A stretch of DNA of 51,906 bases from Promethearchaeia archaeon (GTDB lineage Archaea > Asgardarchaeota > Lokiarchaeia > Sigyniarchaeales > SOKP01): NCBI GenBank assembly GCA_029856235.1, contig JAHQWP010000036.1:1-51906 (forward strand), read 5' to 3'. Under the pieces are notes generated by a model. It made no database searches and was not told where the DNA came from. It saw nothing but the letters and a program-made list of their open reading frames with translations. Position 1 is the first letter of the stretch; every line of letters begins with the position of its first letter. Shown here in pieces: positions 27,875 through 36,500 of the stretch. The translations under genes and the position numbers were made by a program.

Positions 27875-28513
27875 CTAGAATGATATCAAACAGAAAATCC
27901 AGTATCCAGATCTCTTAAAAGTCACCTCAATTATTTCAAACAACTCTGAAAAATGCTTTTTCAAATAGGTATGTATATATTCTGCTCCCATTTTCTTTTT
28001 TATGACAAATTGAAATAAACCCTTGGCTTTTAAATATCGAGGTATGACCTCACATAAAGTGAGAAATTCTCGTCTACCACTACGTAAGGGCGGATTCATA
28101 TATATCCCATCAAATTTAACGCTCTTATCTTCGAAGGGTTTAAAATAACTTCCCTCTAAAACTATTACTTTGCCTGATCTTTCTGACAAATTATATTTAA
28201 TGTTTTCCCTAACACACCAGAGCGCTCTTTTATTAATGTCGGTTAAATATACGGTACTTTTGGGCGTTAAATATGCTAATACAATCCCAATCGGACCATA
28301 TCCACATCCCAGATCAAGAAACACGCCTTTTTCTTCTGGAATTTTCATGTGTTCTATAAAAACTTTGGTTCCTAAATCTAGTTTTTTGAACGAGAATATT
28401 CCCGTAATCGTTTTAAAAAGATATAAGTGGTGTTTTAAACTTTCTGGAACGGAATGTACTTTAACTCTGACATCAGGAAATTTGGTTGAGTAATGCTGGT
28501 TCTTTTTATCCAT
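27875..28513 (-). CDS. SAM-dependent RNA methyltransferase, RsmC/RlmG-like
   Basis: A 212-residue class I methyltransferase. Motif I FLDLGCGYGPIG, the acidic strand-2 end VYLTDINKRAL, and motif IV MNPPLRSG (the NPP[FYL] signature of N-methylating enzymes acting on exocyclic amino groups of bases) are all visible. It is similar to the catalytic half of RsmC/RlmG (16S/23S guanine N2 methylation); its target in archaea is uncertain. The gene follows cbf5 by 17 bases and is probably co-transcribed, consistent with an rRNA or tRNA target. Confidence 0.88.
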   Translation of the reverse strand: MDKKNQHYSTKFPDVRVKVHSVPESLKHHLYLFKTITGIFSFKKLDLGTKVFIEHMKIPEEKGVFLDLGCGYGPIGIVLAYLTPKSTVYLTDINKRALWCVRENIKYNLSERSGKVIVLEGSYFKPFEDKSVKFDGIYMNPPLRSGRREFLTLCEVIPRYLKAKGLFQFVIKKKMGAEYIHTYLKKHFSELFEIIEVTFKRSGYWIFCLISF

Positions 28514-28530
28514 ATTTACTGAGCTTATTC

Positions 28531-29541
28531 TTATTTATTTTTGATTTCATCCCATCTAGGGTATAATCCCCTTTCCATGAATACCTTATTTGTTTTTGCG
28601 ACAATACCCGACTTCGCTTTGTAAATCTTCATTGCATCTAAACTTGCTATACCAAATCCAATTAATTCTTTTTTCAGGGTCATATATACAATCTGTAGAC
28701 CCGGTTTAATTCTGGCATCAATATAACAGACTCCAGCAGCAGCTAAATCGGCGCCATGGCAAAGCGCATCAACGGCAGTGTCTCTCACATAAATTTTAGG
28801 CAAGTGGGAAACAATTTTTTCCATAGGTGATATAGTTTTTCGCAAATAGAACTCTTCACCCTCATCCTTGTATAAAGAGTAGGAGTCTTTTAGATTTTGA
28901 AGGCTGATTAAACTCTCATCTTCTTTAAAATGCCCAACTCTAGTTCTCCTTAGCTCCAACATATGGGCTCCAGAACACAAGGCTTCTCCTATATCAAAAC
29001 ATAACTTTCGAATGTAGGTTCCTGCTTCGCACCCAACTTTAAATAAAACGTGATTGCTATTAACTTCAAGCACGCTTGCGTAGTATATCTCCCTTATTCT
29101 TAATCTTCTTACTACAGAGGATTTTATGGGAGGAGTTTGATAAATTTTGCCCGTGAATATATTGAATACTTTGTCTATTTTTTTCGGCGTAACAGGTTCG
29201 TGTAAATACATAACTCCAACATATTCTTTACCTGCATTTAATAAAGCAGATAAAACTCGAGTGGCTTTTCCAAGGGCGCAAGGCAATATCCCTGTTACTT
29301 TTGGATCTAAAGTTCCTCCGTGCCCTGCGTTATCAATATCTAAAATTTTTCGCGCCCAAGAGACTACTTCGTGGCTCGTAGGACCACTAGGTTTGTCTAA
29401 ATTTATAACTCCATAATTTAAGAGATCCTTAATCTCTCTATTATTAGGATCACACCCATAATTTGTATTTGCTGTGTCTTGAGACTTCACTAATAATTGT
29501 TCTGATTCATCAGATGGTAATTTAAATTCTGAATTGGGCAT
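28531..29541 (-). CDS. cbf5: tRNA/rRNA pseudouridine synthase Cbf5 (H/ACA RNP catalytic subunit)
   Basis: A 336-residue pseudouridine synthase of the TruB/dyskerin family that isomerises uridines guided by H/ACA RNAs. The catalytic motif is GHGGTLDPKVTGILPCALG with Asp as nucleophile; GVINLDKPSGPTSHEV opens the domain and CEAGTYIRKLCFDIGEAL is the later conserved stretch. The C-terminal about 80 residues are a PUA domain (VRDTAVDALCHGADLAAAGV ... MTLKKELIGFG). The N-terminal extension of about 40 polar residues is somewhat long. First gene of a cbf5-methyltransferase pair. Archaeal Cbf5 also modifies tRNA U55. Confidence 0.96.
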   Translation of the reverse strand: MPNSEFKLPSDESEQLLVKSQDTANTNYGCDPNNREIKDLLNYGVINLDKPSGPTSHEVVSWARKILDIDNAGHGGTLDPKVTGILPCALGKATRVLSALLNAGKEYVGVMYLHEPVTPKKIDKVFNIFTGKIYQTPPIKSSVVRRLRIREIYYASVLEVNSNHVLFKVGCEAGTYIRKLCFDIGEALCSGAHMLELRRTRVGHFKEDESLISLQNLKDSYSLYKDEGEEFYLRKTISPMEKIVSHLPKIYVRDTAVDALCHGADLAAAGVCYIDARIKPGLQIVYMTLKKELIGFGIASLDAMKIYKAKSGIVAKTNKVFMERGLYPRWDEIKNK

Positions 29542-29844
29542 GCAACTTTAGTTGAAAAGAGTTTTATTGTAATTGTTAATTTTCAGCGAAATTAATTTTT
29601 ATCGTTATTGTTTACGAAAAACCTAGAAAATTTTAGAATATTTTTTAACTTTTAAACTCAAAACCGACATTATTCACAAAAAAATACGGGCCATATGGGG
29701 TATTCCCAACGATTCTTAACGAATGAGTGTATCGAACCCAAGACCTTCAGGTTAAAAACTTAATGTTTGTCATAATTCTGGAACCTATATTGATAAATCT
29801 CTAATCTCTTTACTTATAATTATAGAATAAGATATTGAAAATGT
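29542..29844. other. 303-base gap upstream of cbf5 holding a broken tRNA-Lys copy
   Basis: Between the divergent starts of cbf5 and the nuclease gene. Positions 29542-29687 have only AT-rich sequence, presumably the cbf5 promoter. Positions 29688-29757 hold the tRNA-Lys fragment. The remainder (29758-29844) has a TATA-like TTATAATTATAG before the nuclease ATG. No other gene is apparent. Confidence 0.7.
29688..29757 (-). pseudogene. Truncated tRNA-Lys fragment (left boundary of putative element)
   Basis: Read on the minus strand, this is the anticodon-loop-to-3'-end part of the intact tRNA-Lys at 30740-30844. Positions 29731-29757 match 30754-30780 in 26 of 27 bases, and 29688-29699 match 30741-30752 in 11 of 12. 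Between the matches (about 29700-29730) is a roughly 30-base insertion in the T-loop containing a short ATTC-GTTAA-GAAT hairpin. The 5' half of the tRNA is missing. Both copies have the same orientation, as expected for the left att-type repeat of an element that integrated in the tRNA 3' region. Confidence 0.75.
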
Positions 29845-30738
29845 ATGAATTCAATTGATTTAAAAAAAGCATTATTATTTAATGAATTAGAATTGGAATT
29901 GCAGCATTATCCCGATATTTCTCAAGTGAAGAGCATTAGAAGCATTGCAAAATCATTAGGATTAGCTCGAACATTAGTAAATAGATGGATCCGAGAATTT
30001 CTGACAAAAAAATTTGGTGAAAATTCTGCTGAAAATCTGTTTAATATTATATGGAGTTCAAAATCTCGTCAAATTAATTCAATAACATATTTAGATATTA
30101 AAATTAAGATTTTAGAAAGAAGAGGTAGAATTATTACAAAAGAAGAAGAATTCTATAGTCAAAGACAATCGCCAACTCTGAGATATATTAATTTATCATG
30201 TGAAAAATATTATAAGTTTAGAGTTAGAGTTAATGACATTCTTTATAACAATAGATGGTGCCCAAAGTGTCAATCAAAATTATGTGAAAGAGTAACTCGG
30301 TATTTTTTGGAAAGATTATTTAATCTCAAATTTCCGGAAACAACTTTAAAAAAAGCTTTGGGTGTCCATGGAGATCTGGGAGGTAGATTAAAATATGATG
30401 GTTTTAATGATAATGTTATTCTGAACCATAAAACCTATAAAATTGCTTTTGAATACGATGGAATTCAACATGATCAATTCCCAAATCAAGTTCATGGAGT
30501 TAATTTAAACCGGTTTCTTATACAGCAAGCTCGAGATAAGAAGAAGAGAAAAATCTCGGAAAAAAATGAAATCATTCTAATAATTATAAAAGAGATAAAT
30601 GGATTTGATAGATATAATCTGAGTTCAATTCAAGATGAAATTATAAATCAATTTAAACAAAAGACAAACATACTTTTAAAAAAGAGTTATGCTCCGATTC
30701 CAAGTTTCATTTCAAAAAATTTTGAAAAGAACGAATAA
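29845..30738 (+). CDS. Homing-type nuclease with HTH, zinc finger and Vsr/EDxHD-like catalytic domain
   Basis: A 297-residue protein. Residues 28-50 form a helix-turn-helix (SIRSIAKSLGLARTLVNRWI). Residues 80-146 are a small domain ending in NRWCPKCQSKLCERVTRYFL, the treble-clef zinc finger seen before Vsr-like nucleases in phages, giant viruses and Asgard mobile genes; C120 and C147 may complete the metal site. Residues 178-250 contain the catalytic pattern: D185 in LKYDGFN, E203/D205 in KIAFEYDGIQH with H209, and the D231/K232 pair in ARDKKKRK. The family fold is PD-(D/E)XK/EDxHD, acting on DNA. It has AGA/ATA-rich codon use unlike its neighbours. Upstream TATA-like TTATAATTATAG. Confidence 0.8.
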   Translation: MNSIDLKKALLFNELELELQHYPDISQVKSIRSIAKSLGLARTLVNRWIREFLTKKFGENSAENLFNIIWSSKSRQINSITYLDIKIKILERRGRIITKEEEFYSQRQSPTLRYINLSCEKYYKFRVRVNDILYNNRWCPKCQSKLCERVTRYFLERLFNLKFPETTLKKALGVHGDLGGRLKYDGFNDNVILNHKTYKIAFEYDGIQHDQFPNQVHGVNLNRFLIQQARDKKKRKISEKNEIILIIIKEINGFDRYNLSSIQDEIINQFKQKTNILLKKSYAPIPSFISKNFEKNE

Positions 30739-30739
30739 A

Positions 30740-30844
30740 CGGGCCATGTGGGAATCGAACCCACGACCTTCAGGTTAAAAGCCTGCTGCGCTACCTGCTT
30801 ACACAAAAGGCGCTAATCGCGCACTTTTTCTGCGCTAATGGCCC
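30740..30844 (-). tRNA. tRNA-Lys (anticodon TTT) with D-loop insertion
   Basis: The acceptor stem GGGCCAT/ATGGCCC, the T arm GTGGG-TTCGATT-CCCAC and the anticodon loop CTTTTAA (anticodon at 30777-30779) are all present, with a G discriminator and no encoded CCA. The D stem is GCGC/GCGC (30832-30835 with 30788-30791). The D-loop AG...CAGGTA carries 32 extra bases (30798-30829). Without them the D-loop is a normal 8-base AGCAGGTA. The anticodon stem has a mismatch at the 27-43 pair. Confidence 0.85.
30798..30829 (-). other. 32-base insertion (possible non-canonical intron) in the D-loop of tRNA-Lys
   Basis: On the minus strand the insertion folds into a stem of AAAAG, one unpaired T, GCGC, then loop GATTA, then GCGC, C and TTTT (about nine pairs). 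It is flanked by AG on the left and contains AG at its right end, so the exact cut is ambiguous by two or three bases. I tried three cut positions and none gives a strict 4-bp/3-nt bulge-helix-bulge, in contrast with tRNA-Thr in this window. It may be an unusual intron or an extended D-loop. Confidence 0.6.
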
Positions 30845-30952
30845 TTTATTCGAGAATTTTACTAAGACCACTTGTTAATTATCTGTGAAAAAATGCTTAA
30901 GTAAAATCGTAATAGATCAAATCTAGAATAATTTATAACTTTTTCTGTAATC

Positions 30953-30971
30953 ATGTATGTTCTACATACAT
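30953..30971. repeat. Short hairpin downstream of thiL
   Basis: ATGTATG and CATACAT form a perfect 7-bp inverted repeat with the 5-base loop TTCTA. It lies 23 bases after the thiL stop (reading on the minus strand) and may mark its 3' end. Confidence 0.4.
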
Positions 30972-30993
30972 AGAGTGATTTCCTTAAGTAAAA

Positions 30994-32010
30994 TTATTTG
31001 AAATGTTCATATCCTTGATTTTTTAGTTGAATCCTTTTACCTTCTTTTAAATAATAGATTTTTTCCTCAGGAATAACTTTTCCAACTTTAATCAATTTCC
31101 CCCCTTTAGAAGACACTAACTTTTGAGCAACCTCAAAGTTTTTTCTATCAATTGTAAAAAGATGAATAAATTCCTCTCCCGCACCAAAAACTAATTTTTC
31201 AAGTGAAACCGGGAATTCTCTAGAATATCGTAAAGCGTCTGGATGAATTAACCTATCATCGAATTCGATTTCAAAACCCAAATCGGATATTGACAACATC
31301 AAATCATTCAAAGATTTCGATAAGCCATCTGAAGAATCAATACTACCCGTAGCTAATTCGTTATCGGCCAGAAGAATTCCTTCTATTCCTATTTCGTTCG
31401 GTTCTAACACACTATTTATTGCTTTTTCATATTCAGAAAAATCTTCTAACCGCCCTTTTTTGTTTAAAATAATATCAAAACCTACTCCGGTTAAACCAAA
31501 TTTCTTGTTTATTACAACAAAATTACCCGGTTTTACGCCTTTTCGATAAATTATTTTATTACGCTTCTTAAAACCAAAAACGGTCGGATTAATGATAAGG
31601 TCACTTGTGGAATTAATATCTCCACCAATGTAATTTAAATTCCATGCTTTAGAGTAATCAACAATGCCCTCAATTAAACTTTTAAAATCTACGATTTTTA
31701 ATTCTTCCGGGAGCCCTAAAGAAACAATAATCCCTTCAGGTTTTACACCCTTAACGACGAGATCACTAATATTCATGAGAACAGATTTTCTTCCCATCTG
31801 ATAAAAATTCATTTGGATAGGGGCGTCCGTTGTGGCATTAAACATATCCGAGTTAAGAACAAGATCATAGGTATCTTTCCTATTTTCAATCTTAAAAAAA
31901 AAGGAATCGTCTCTAACTAATTCTTTACCCGTCTTTTTTAGAATTATATCTTCTATTATGTGGATTAGTTTTACTTCTCCGATTGCACTAACGATATCGT
32001 TTTCATTCAT
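30994..32010 (-). CDS. thiL: Thiamine-monophosphate kinase
   Basis: A 338-residue PurM/AIRS-fold kinase that phosphorylates thiamine monophosphate to thiamine diphosphate with ATP. Recognised features: the N-terminal GEVKLIHII, the metal site VRDDSFFF (33-40), MNISDLVVKGVKPEGIIV, YIGGDINST, IDSSDGLSKSLNDL, and the late FGAGEEFIHLFTI. The sequence is more divergent than bacterial ThiL but motif order is complete and length normal (about 300-340). Divergent from tRNA-Thr, 51 bases away. Confidence 0.9.
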   Translation of the reverse strand: MNENDIVSAIGEVKLIHIIEDIILKKTGKELVRDDSFFFKIENRKDTYDLVLNSDMFNATTDAPIQMNFYQMGRKSVLMNISDLVVKGVKPEGIIVSLGLPEELKIVDFKSLIEGIVDYSKAWNLNYIGGDINSTSDLIINPTVFGFKKRNKIIYRKGVKPGNFVVINKKFGLTGVGFDIILNKKGRLEDFSEYEKAINSVLEPNEIGIEGILLADNELATGSIDSSDGLSKSLNDLMLSISDLGFEIEFDDRLIHPDALRYSREFPVSLEKLVFGAGEEFIHLFTIDRKNFEVAQKLVSSKGGKLIKVGKVIPEEKIYYLKEGKRIQLKNQGYEHFK

Positions 32011-32061
32011 TAGAAAATTTTATAATTTTTTAAAATTTATATTTATAATATTCAATTACTA

Positions 32062-32155
32062 GCCTTTGTGGCTTAGTCGTAGAGCAACTGATTCGTAAAA
32101 TTAATTGATTCGAATCATCAGTAGATCGGGGGTTCAACTCCCCCCAGAGGCTCCA
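32062..32155 (+). tRNA. tRNA-Thr (anticodon CGT), one canonical intron, encoded CCA
   Basis: Acceptor GCCTTTG/CAGAGGC, T arm GGGGG-TTCAACT-CCCCC, discriminator T73 and encoded CCA (32153-32155). Anticodon stem ACTGA/TCAGT, loop TTCGTA-A, anticodon 32094-32096. A 19-base intron (32098-32116) interrupts it after base 37. The D-loop is only AGTCGTA, lacking one of the two usual guanines (G18 G19). A TATA-like TTTATATTTATAATA lies about 25 bases upstream. The gene ends two bases before the 3' end of the roadblock-Ras gene. Confidence 0.93.
32098..32116 (+). other. tRNA-Thr intron with a perfect bulge-helix-bulge
   Basis: The four anticodon-loop bases TTCG (32092-32095) pair with intron CGAA (32111-32114). 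The 5' bulge is T36-A37|A and the 3' bulge is T-C|A38, both three bases on opposite strands. The anticodon stem is the outer helix and a small AAT/ATT hairpin the inner one. Cutting both bulges after the second base removes exactly 19 bases and restores a 7-base loop. Confidence 0.9.
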
Positions 32156-32156
32156 T

Positions 32157-33173
32157 TTATACATCCTGCGTTTCTATATACCTTTTAATAATGTGTAGAG
32201 CGAGCATTTTGAAAGCGTCATTTATGTTCTCTCCCGTCTTAGCAGATGTTTCAATATACGTTAACTGTAAGTTCTCTGCTAGTGATTCCCCCTCTTCGCA
32301 TGAAACAATTCTATCTTCTGTTAAATCTATCTTATTCCCTACTAATATAAGTGCGATATTAGGAGAACTTTTTTTAATCTCGATATACCAATTTTTATCT
32401 ATACTTTCAAAACTAACTCGATTAGTTACGTCATAGACTAAAATTCCTGCTTCGGCATTAGCTAAATATGACTGTCTTACCCGTTTGAACTGAGCTTGAC
32501 CCGCCAAATCCCAAATTATAAACCTAACCGTGCTATCGAGCTCTTCAAAAGAGCATTCCTTTTTCATTATTGAAGTCCCTATTGTAGATTTATAGTCTTT
32601 AGCAAAATCATTTTCTACATATCGATGTACCATACTTGTCTTACCAACAGCTCCGTCTCCTCCAAGAATTAATTTAAAAGCGTATTCCTTAGATTTAATT
32701 TTAACTTTTTGAACTTTATCAACTTTTCGCTGGATTTGATTTCCACCCGGTCCGGAAATTAATTTAGGGATAACAGGACTCACAGTTCTTCCATCCATTA
32801 TACGCGCAATCTTCTCAGCTGCTAAATATGCGTAAGGGAAAACCGCGTCTACTCCTGATAAAGAATTTAAAACTGTAACTAAAACAGCTTCTGGTCCAGA
32901 TTCGCAGAATATGAATCGATATTCTTCAGTATCAAATGTTCCCGTTCCAAACGATCCTGAACTAAATTCTTCCGTGATTCTAGTTAATACCGGTTCAACT
33001 AAAGCACTTACTCCCCCAATGATTTCTTCGTCAAGCGATTTTTCTGAAGCCCCTACTAAAGAATCCATGATCAAACCGTCTCTATTAACAACAAGCACAG
33101 CAACTAAATCTTCACCCAAGCTCTGTTTATACCATTGGAGTAAAGCCATCAACTTTTTTGTATCAACCGGCAT
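32157..33173 (-). CDS. Roadblock/LC7 domain fused to a Ras-like GTPase
   Basis: A 338-residue two-domain protein. Residues 1-125 are a roadblock/LC7 (MglB-type) domain: LVAVLVVNRDGLIMDSLVG, a helix with EIIGGVSALVEPVLTRI, and later AVLVTVLN plus AYLAAEKIARIM. After a 35-residue basic linker follows a G domain (165-338): G1 GDGAVGKT (172-179), G2 T197 in STIGTS, G3 DLAGQ (222-226), G4 NKID (280-283), G5 SAK (310-312). There is no prenylation motif. In bacteria MglB is a separate activator of MglA; fusing it to its own GTPase suggests built-in control. It faces a tRNA on each side. Confidence 0.93.
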   Translation of the reverse strand: MPVDTKKLMALLQWYKQSLGEDLVAVLVVNRDGLIMDSLVGASEKSLDEEIIGGVSALVEPVLTRITEEFSSGSFGTGTFDTEEYRFIFCESGPEAVLVTVLNSLSGVDAVFPYAYLAAEKIARIMDGRTVSPVIPKLISGPGGNQIQRKVDKVQKVKIKSKEYAFKLILGGDGAVGKTSMVHRYVENDFAKDYKSTIGTSIMKKECSFEELDSTVRFIIWDLAGQAQFKRVRQSYLANAEAGILVYDVTNRVSFESIDKNWYIEIKKSSPNIALILVGNKIDLTEDRIVSCEEGESLAENLQLTYIETSAKTGENINDAFKMLALHIIKRYIETQDV

Positions 33174-33436
33174 TCTTTCTCATATTCGTTTTTCTTGTTA
33201 AATCAAAATCTAAACAAACCAATTATATAATTATTTAAAACTTATGAATAAAAATTTTGTTAAATAGATACCATTAAGATATTCGCAAATATCTATTAAT
33301 AAAGTTAGTGTCTACTCCTTTCACTATTTTCTAATCAAAGAAAATAAAAAAAAAATTTTTTAATGGTTCTATTCTTTAATGCTATTAAGTTCAAGAAAAT
33401 TGATAAAAAACTATCCGCTCTTTATTTAGATATTTT

Positions 33437-33521
33437 GCAGGAGTTGCCAAGCCTGGTCAACGGTGCTAGACCGAGGCTCTAGTCTCATAGGAGTTCGAGG
33501 GTTCGAATCCCTCCTCCTGCA
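33437..33521 (+). tRNA. tRNA-Leu (anticodon GAG), with C at position 33
   Basis: A class II tRNA with acceptor GCAGGAG/CTCCTGC, A73, and a long variable arm. Anticodon stem CTAGA/TCTAG, loop CCGAGGC, anticodon GAG at 33473-33475. The base before the anticodon (33472) is C, where almost all tRNAs have U33. T arm GAGGG-TTCGAAT-CCCTC. No intron and no encoded CCA. A TATA-like CTTTATTTAGA is upstream. Confidence 0.93.
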
Positions 33522-33569
33522 TTTTTTATTTAGTCTGTAATTTGCTTTAAGACTAAATTATATTCTTCT

Positions 33570-36500
33570 TCAAAAGAAGTTAGATAATTTCTGTTGCTTT
33601 ATCTTAGGATTATTAGTAAGGCTTTCGACATATTCTTCTATTAATTCCATTCTTTGAATTGTATATTCATCTAAGTTAAAAGTTTTGCATAATTTCAGCG
33701 CTTTAGGGATATATTTTTCGATACCTCCTCGATTAACTGTCAAAATTACTTTATTACCACATTTTGGACACTTTCCCGCATTTGAAAGTGGTGGACGTGA
33801 GAATTTTTCATTACATTTTACACATCTAAAAGTCTGTAATGCAAATTTTCTTAAATTTCCTAAGATATCAGGGTTGAAATGAGTAGATAAAATCTTTTCA
33901 GCAACCTTTTTCTCGTTAACAGCTTTAATAATTTTAGCAAGATACAATTGAGCGTCGATTTTTTCTTCCATAGTAATATAAGTTTTATATGCTGTAGTAA
34001 TAGGTCCTTCGTTAATATTTTTGGTAGGGATGTTAAAACCAAGATTTATGTATTGATCGAACATTCCTAATCGTTTTTTTACTAAATTCATTTTATCTTC
34101 TATTTCTATGGGCATAGCGTAGTTCAGAGTTGCCTCATAAAACTCTAAGGGGTATTTATAAAGAGTATCTATATTATGAGCTTCGCTATCTATCTCATTT
34201 GGATCTAATACAGAAGATATTACGAGAGTTGCGTCCATTCTTCCACCGATTTTACTTGGTAAATAGTATCTAGAGAAATTTAGTAGAGGATCTAAAAGAA
34301 GCATTACACCATCTTCATCTCCGTCACAGTTTCTGCGTTTTGCTGCGTGCCAAAATGGATGTGCATATATAGATCTAGCAGGGCTAAAACCAATAATTCT
34401 TCCTACAATTCCAGCACTGGTGTGAGGTGCTAGACCTACGACTAGATGACCTATAAGATCTTCTCTCGTCCTAACTTGGTAAAACTTATCCATTTTATAA
34501 AAATGCTCAAGTTCATCGTCAATAAATTTAGCTACCCTCACGAAATAGTCAGCACAATCATCTGACAATAGGACATCTTGCACTTGAAGTTCTAGTATCT
34601 GATCAGGATTGGTTAAAACATTATTTTTAAAATCTTTTTCATATCCTAATTCTATTAATCTATTTACTGGTGTCTTGATTTCTTTCGGTTTGAAATGAGT
34701 TAATGGAATATCAGTAGCATCATAACGGATTTCAGCAGTTTTATAGACCATTAATCCATTCTTAGCTCTCAATATTCCCTTAACTATTGGTTCTGGAACT
34801 TTAAATTTATTAGTTAAACCAAGGATCCCCTTAAATTTATTTGGCAAAGCTAGATTTAGCGAACTTGAAATAGATTGTGTATAATTTTTTATGTTAAAGG
34901 AAGCTTCTTTAGAAAAATTAAGCAATCCCCCGCATTGATGACATTTTTCTTCGTTTTTAGGATAATATTTATTGCATTTAAGACATATCTTCTGAAATTC
35001 TGTATGCGTTCCACAATTAGGACATAAGTTAAAAGGAGTAATGGTGTCACATTTAGGACATTTCTTTCTACAAATGTCAATTTTTACTTTTTCAAGTTCT
35101 ACCGCTTTCTCTACTAATCTTGTATTTCCCACCTTGTCACTAAGTGGAAATAAACTCTGAACGCCTTTCATGCTTTTTCTTTCGGATTTCTCAGGTCGTC
35201 CCATTCGAGTTCCCATGAAAATTGGAGCTTTATTCCTAATTTCTACAGGACAAAACGCAGAAAAAAGTGTAAAAACATTATCTTCTTTAGTTAGATCGTG
35301 TTCTTTTTTATTTTTCAAATCAAATATAGCTATGAAAATTTCTGTTGTAGGAACATCTAATAAAATTTTAGTATCATTAATCGTGTGAGAAATAAATGCT
35401 TTTTCTAAAATATCCTTAAGTTCTTTAGTATTTTTTAAACTGATTCTGTTGCTACTCTCGTTATAATCGGAAATTAAAGCTTCTCTTAGAATTAATAATT
35501 CTCCCCCTGAGATATTTCCCCAAAAGTCAATATACTTCGGATGAAGGGGTATGTTGTATTTTTTCGCTATATTTAAAGCTTCTTTTGCAGAGGGAATATT
35601 ATTAAAGGGATCTTCCATATATTTTGCCAGCTCTGCGCTAGGATTTTGTTGACCATGTATAGCTTCCTCTAATTCTAGAGCCCACCATTCTTCTACATAA
35701 CCCGAAGGAACTAATTTATGATTGTTTTCAGAAAATTCACCAAACCCAAAAAGAATATCGCCCAAAAATAAAATTTTTTCAATGTTCTGAAAACATTCTT
35801 TTGCCATTTTCATATTTGAAATTTGCATTACAGCCCCATTTTTCAACTTTACAATAGGGGGTTCTATTGAGCTAACCGGACAGATACTAGCGCTTTTTCC
35901 TGGTCTTTCTATTCTTAATTGCGTTCCAATTGCAATAAAATCATCTAATAATGTCATTGTTATAGGGTTCATACCTGCCGCAGCTAATCCCGTGTTTCGG
36001 GATCTTCCATATCGAATTCTATGCCCACCAATTTCAGAAGGGTGACTAAATACAGGTCTACCTGCGATAACATCAGAAACATATTTTGAATTAGGAGGAA
36101 TAACAACCTTACTGTTTTTATCCGTGGTATCAATATTAACTTTCTTCTCACCTTTCTGTGAGATGTCTTTTAATTTTGCTAACCAATCCCAACCTTCCAA
36201 GTTCATGCTTTTTGCAATCTTTAGAAGTTTTGGAGCTTTAAGTAGAATACCATCGTTTAAGACTAAACAGGCACCACCTCTTATCTTATTTGTTTCGATT
36301 CTTGGAAGTTTCCTAAAGGCAGAAACTTCTTCGTCTTCAGTGGGATCTCCGTTTATCTCCACAGGTAGATGCTCCACAGCAAATCGTATTTCATCATTTG
36401 AGGAAGGATATTGTAAATGTACTCTTCTATCGTAAAGTTTTACTTCTTCTACGTACCTCCCGATTTCACCCTCAGTTGCTTCATACTTTGGTATATTTGA

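Larger units (their letters stand above)
29688..30740. mobile_element. Putative one-gene mobile element at tRNA-Lys
   Basis: About 1.05 kb bounded by a partial tRNA-Lys copy (29688-29757) and the intact tRNA-Lys (30740-30844), both on the minus strand. The intervening DNA carries a single ORF encoding a helix-turn-helix/zinc/PD-(D/E)XK-type nuclease whose stop codon lies two bases before the tRNA. There is no integrase gene. The arrangement, full tRNA at one end and a direct repeat of its 3' part at the other, is that of tRNA-targeted integrative elements. Mobility is inferred. Confidence 0.6.

Noticed and set aside
29688-29757. A second working tRNA-Lys or a split-tRNA half.
   Set aside because: The 5' half is absent nearby, the T-stem is mismatched and the T-loop carries a 30-base insertion, so it is best read as a broken copy. 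A trans-spliced half cannot be fully excluded without searching the genome.
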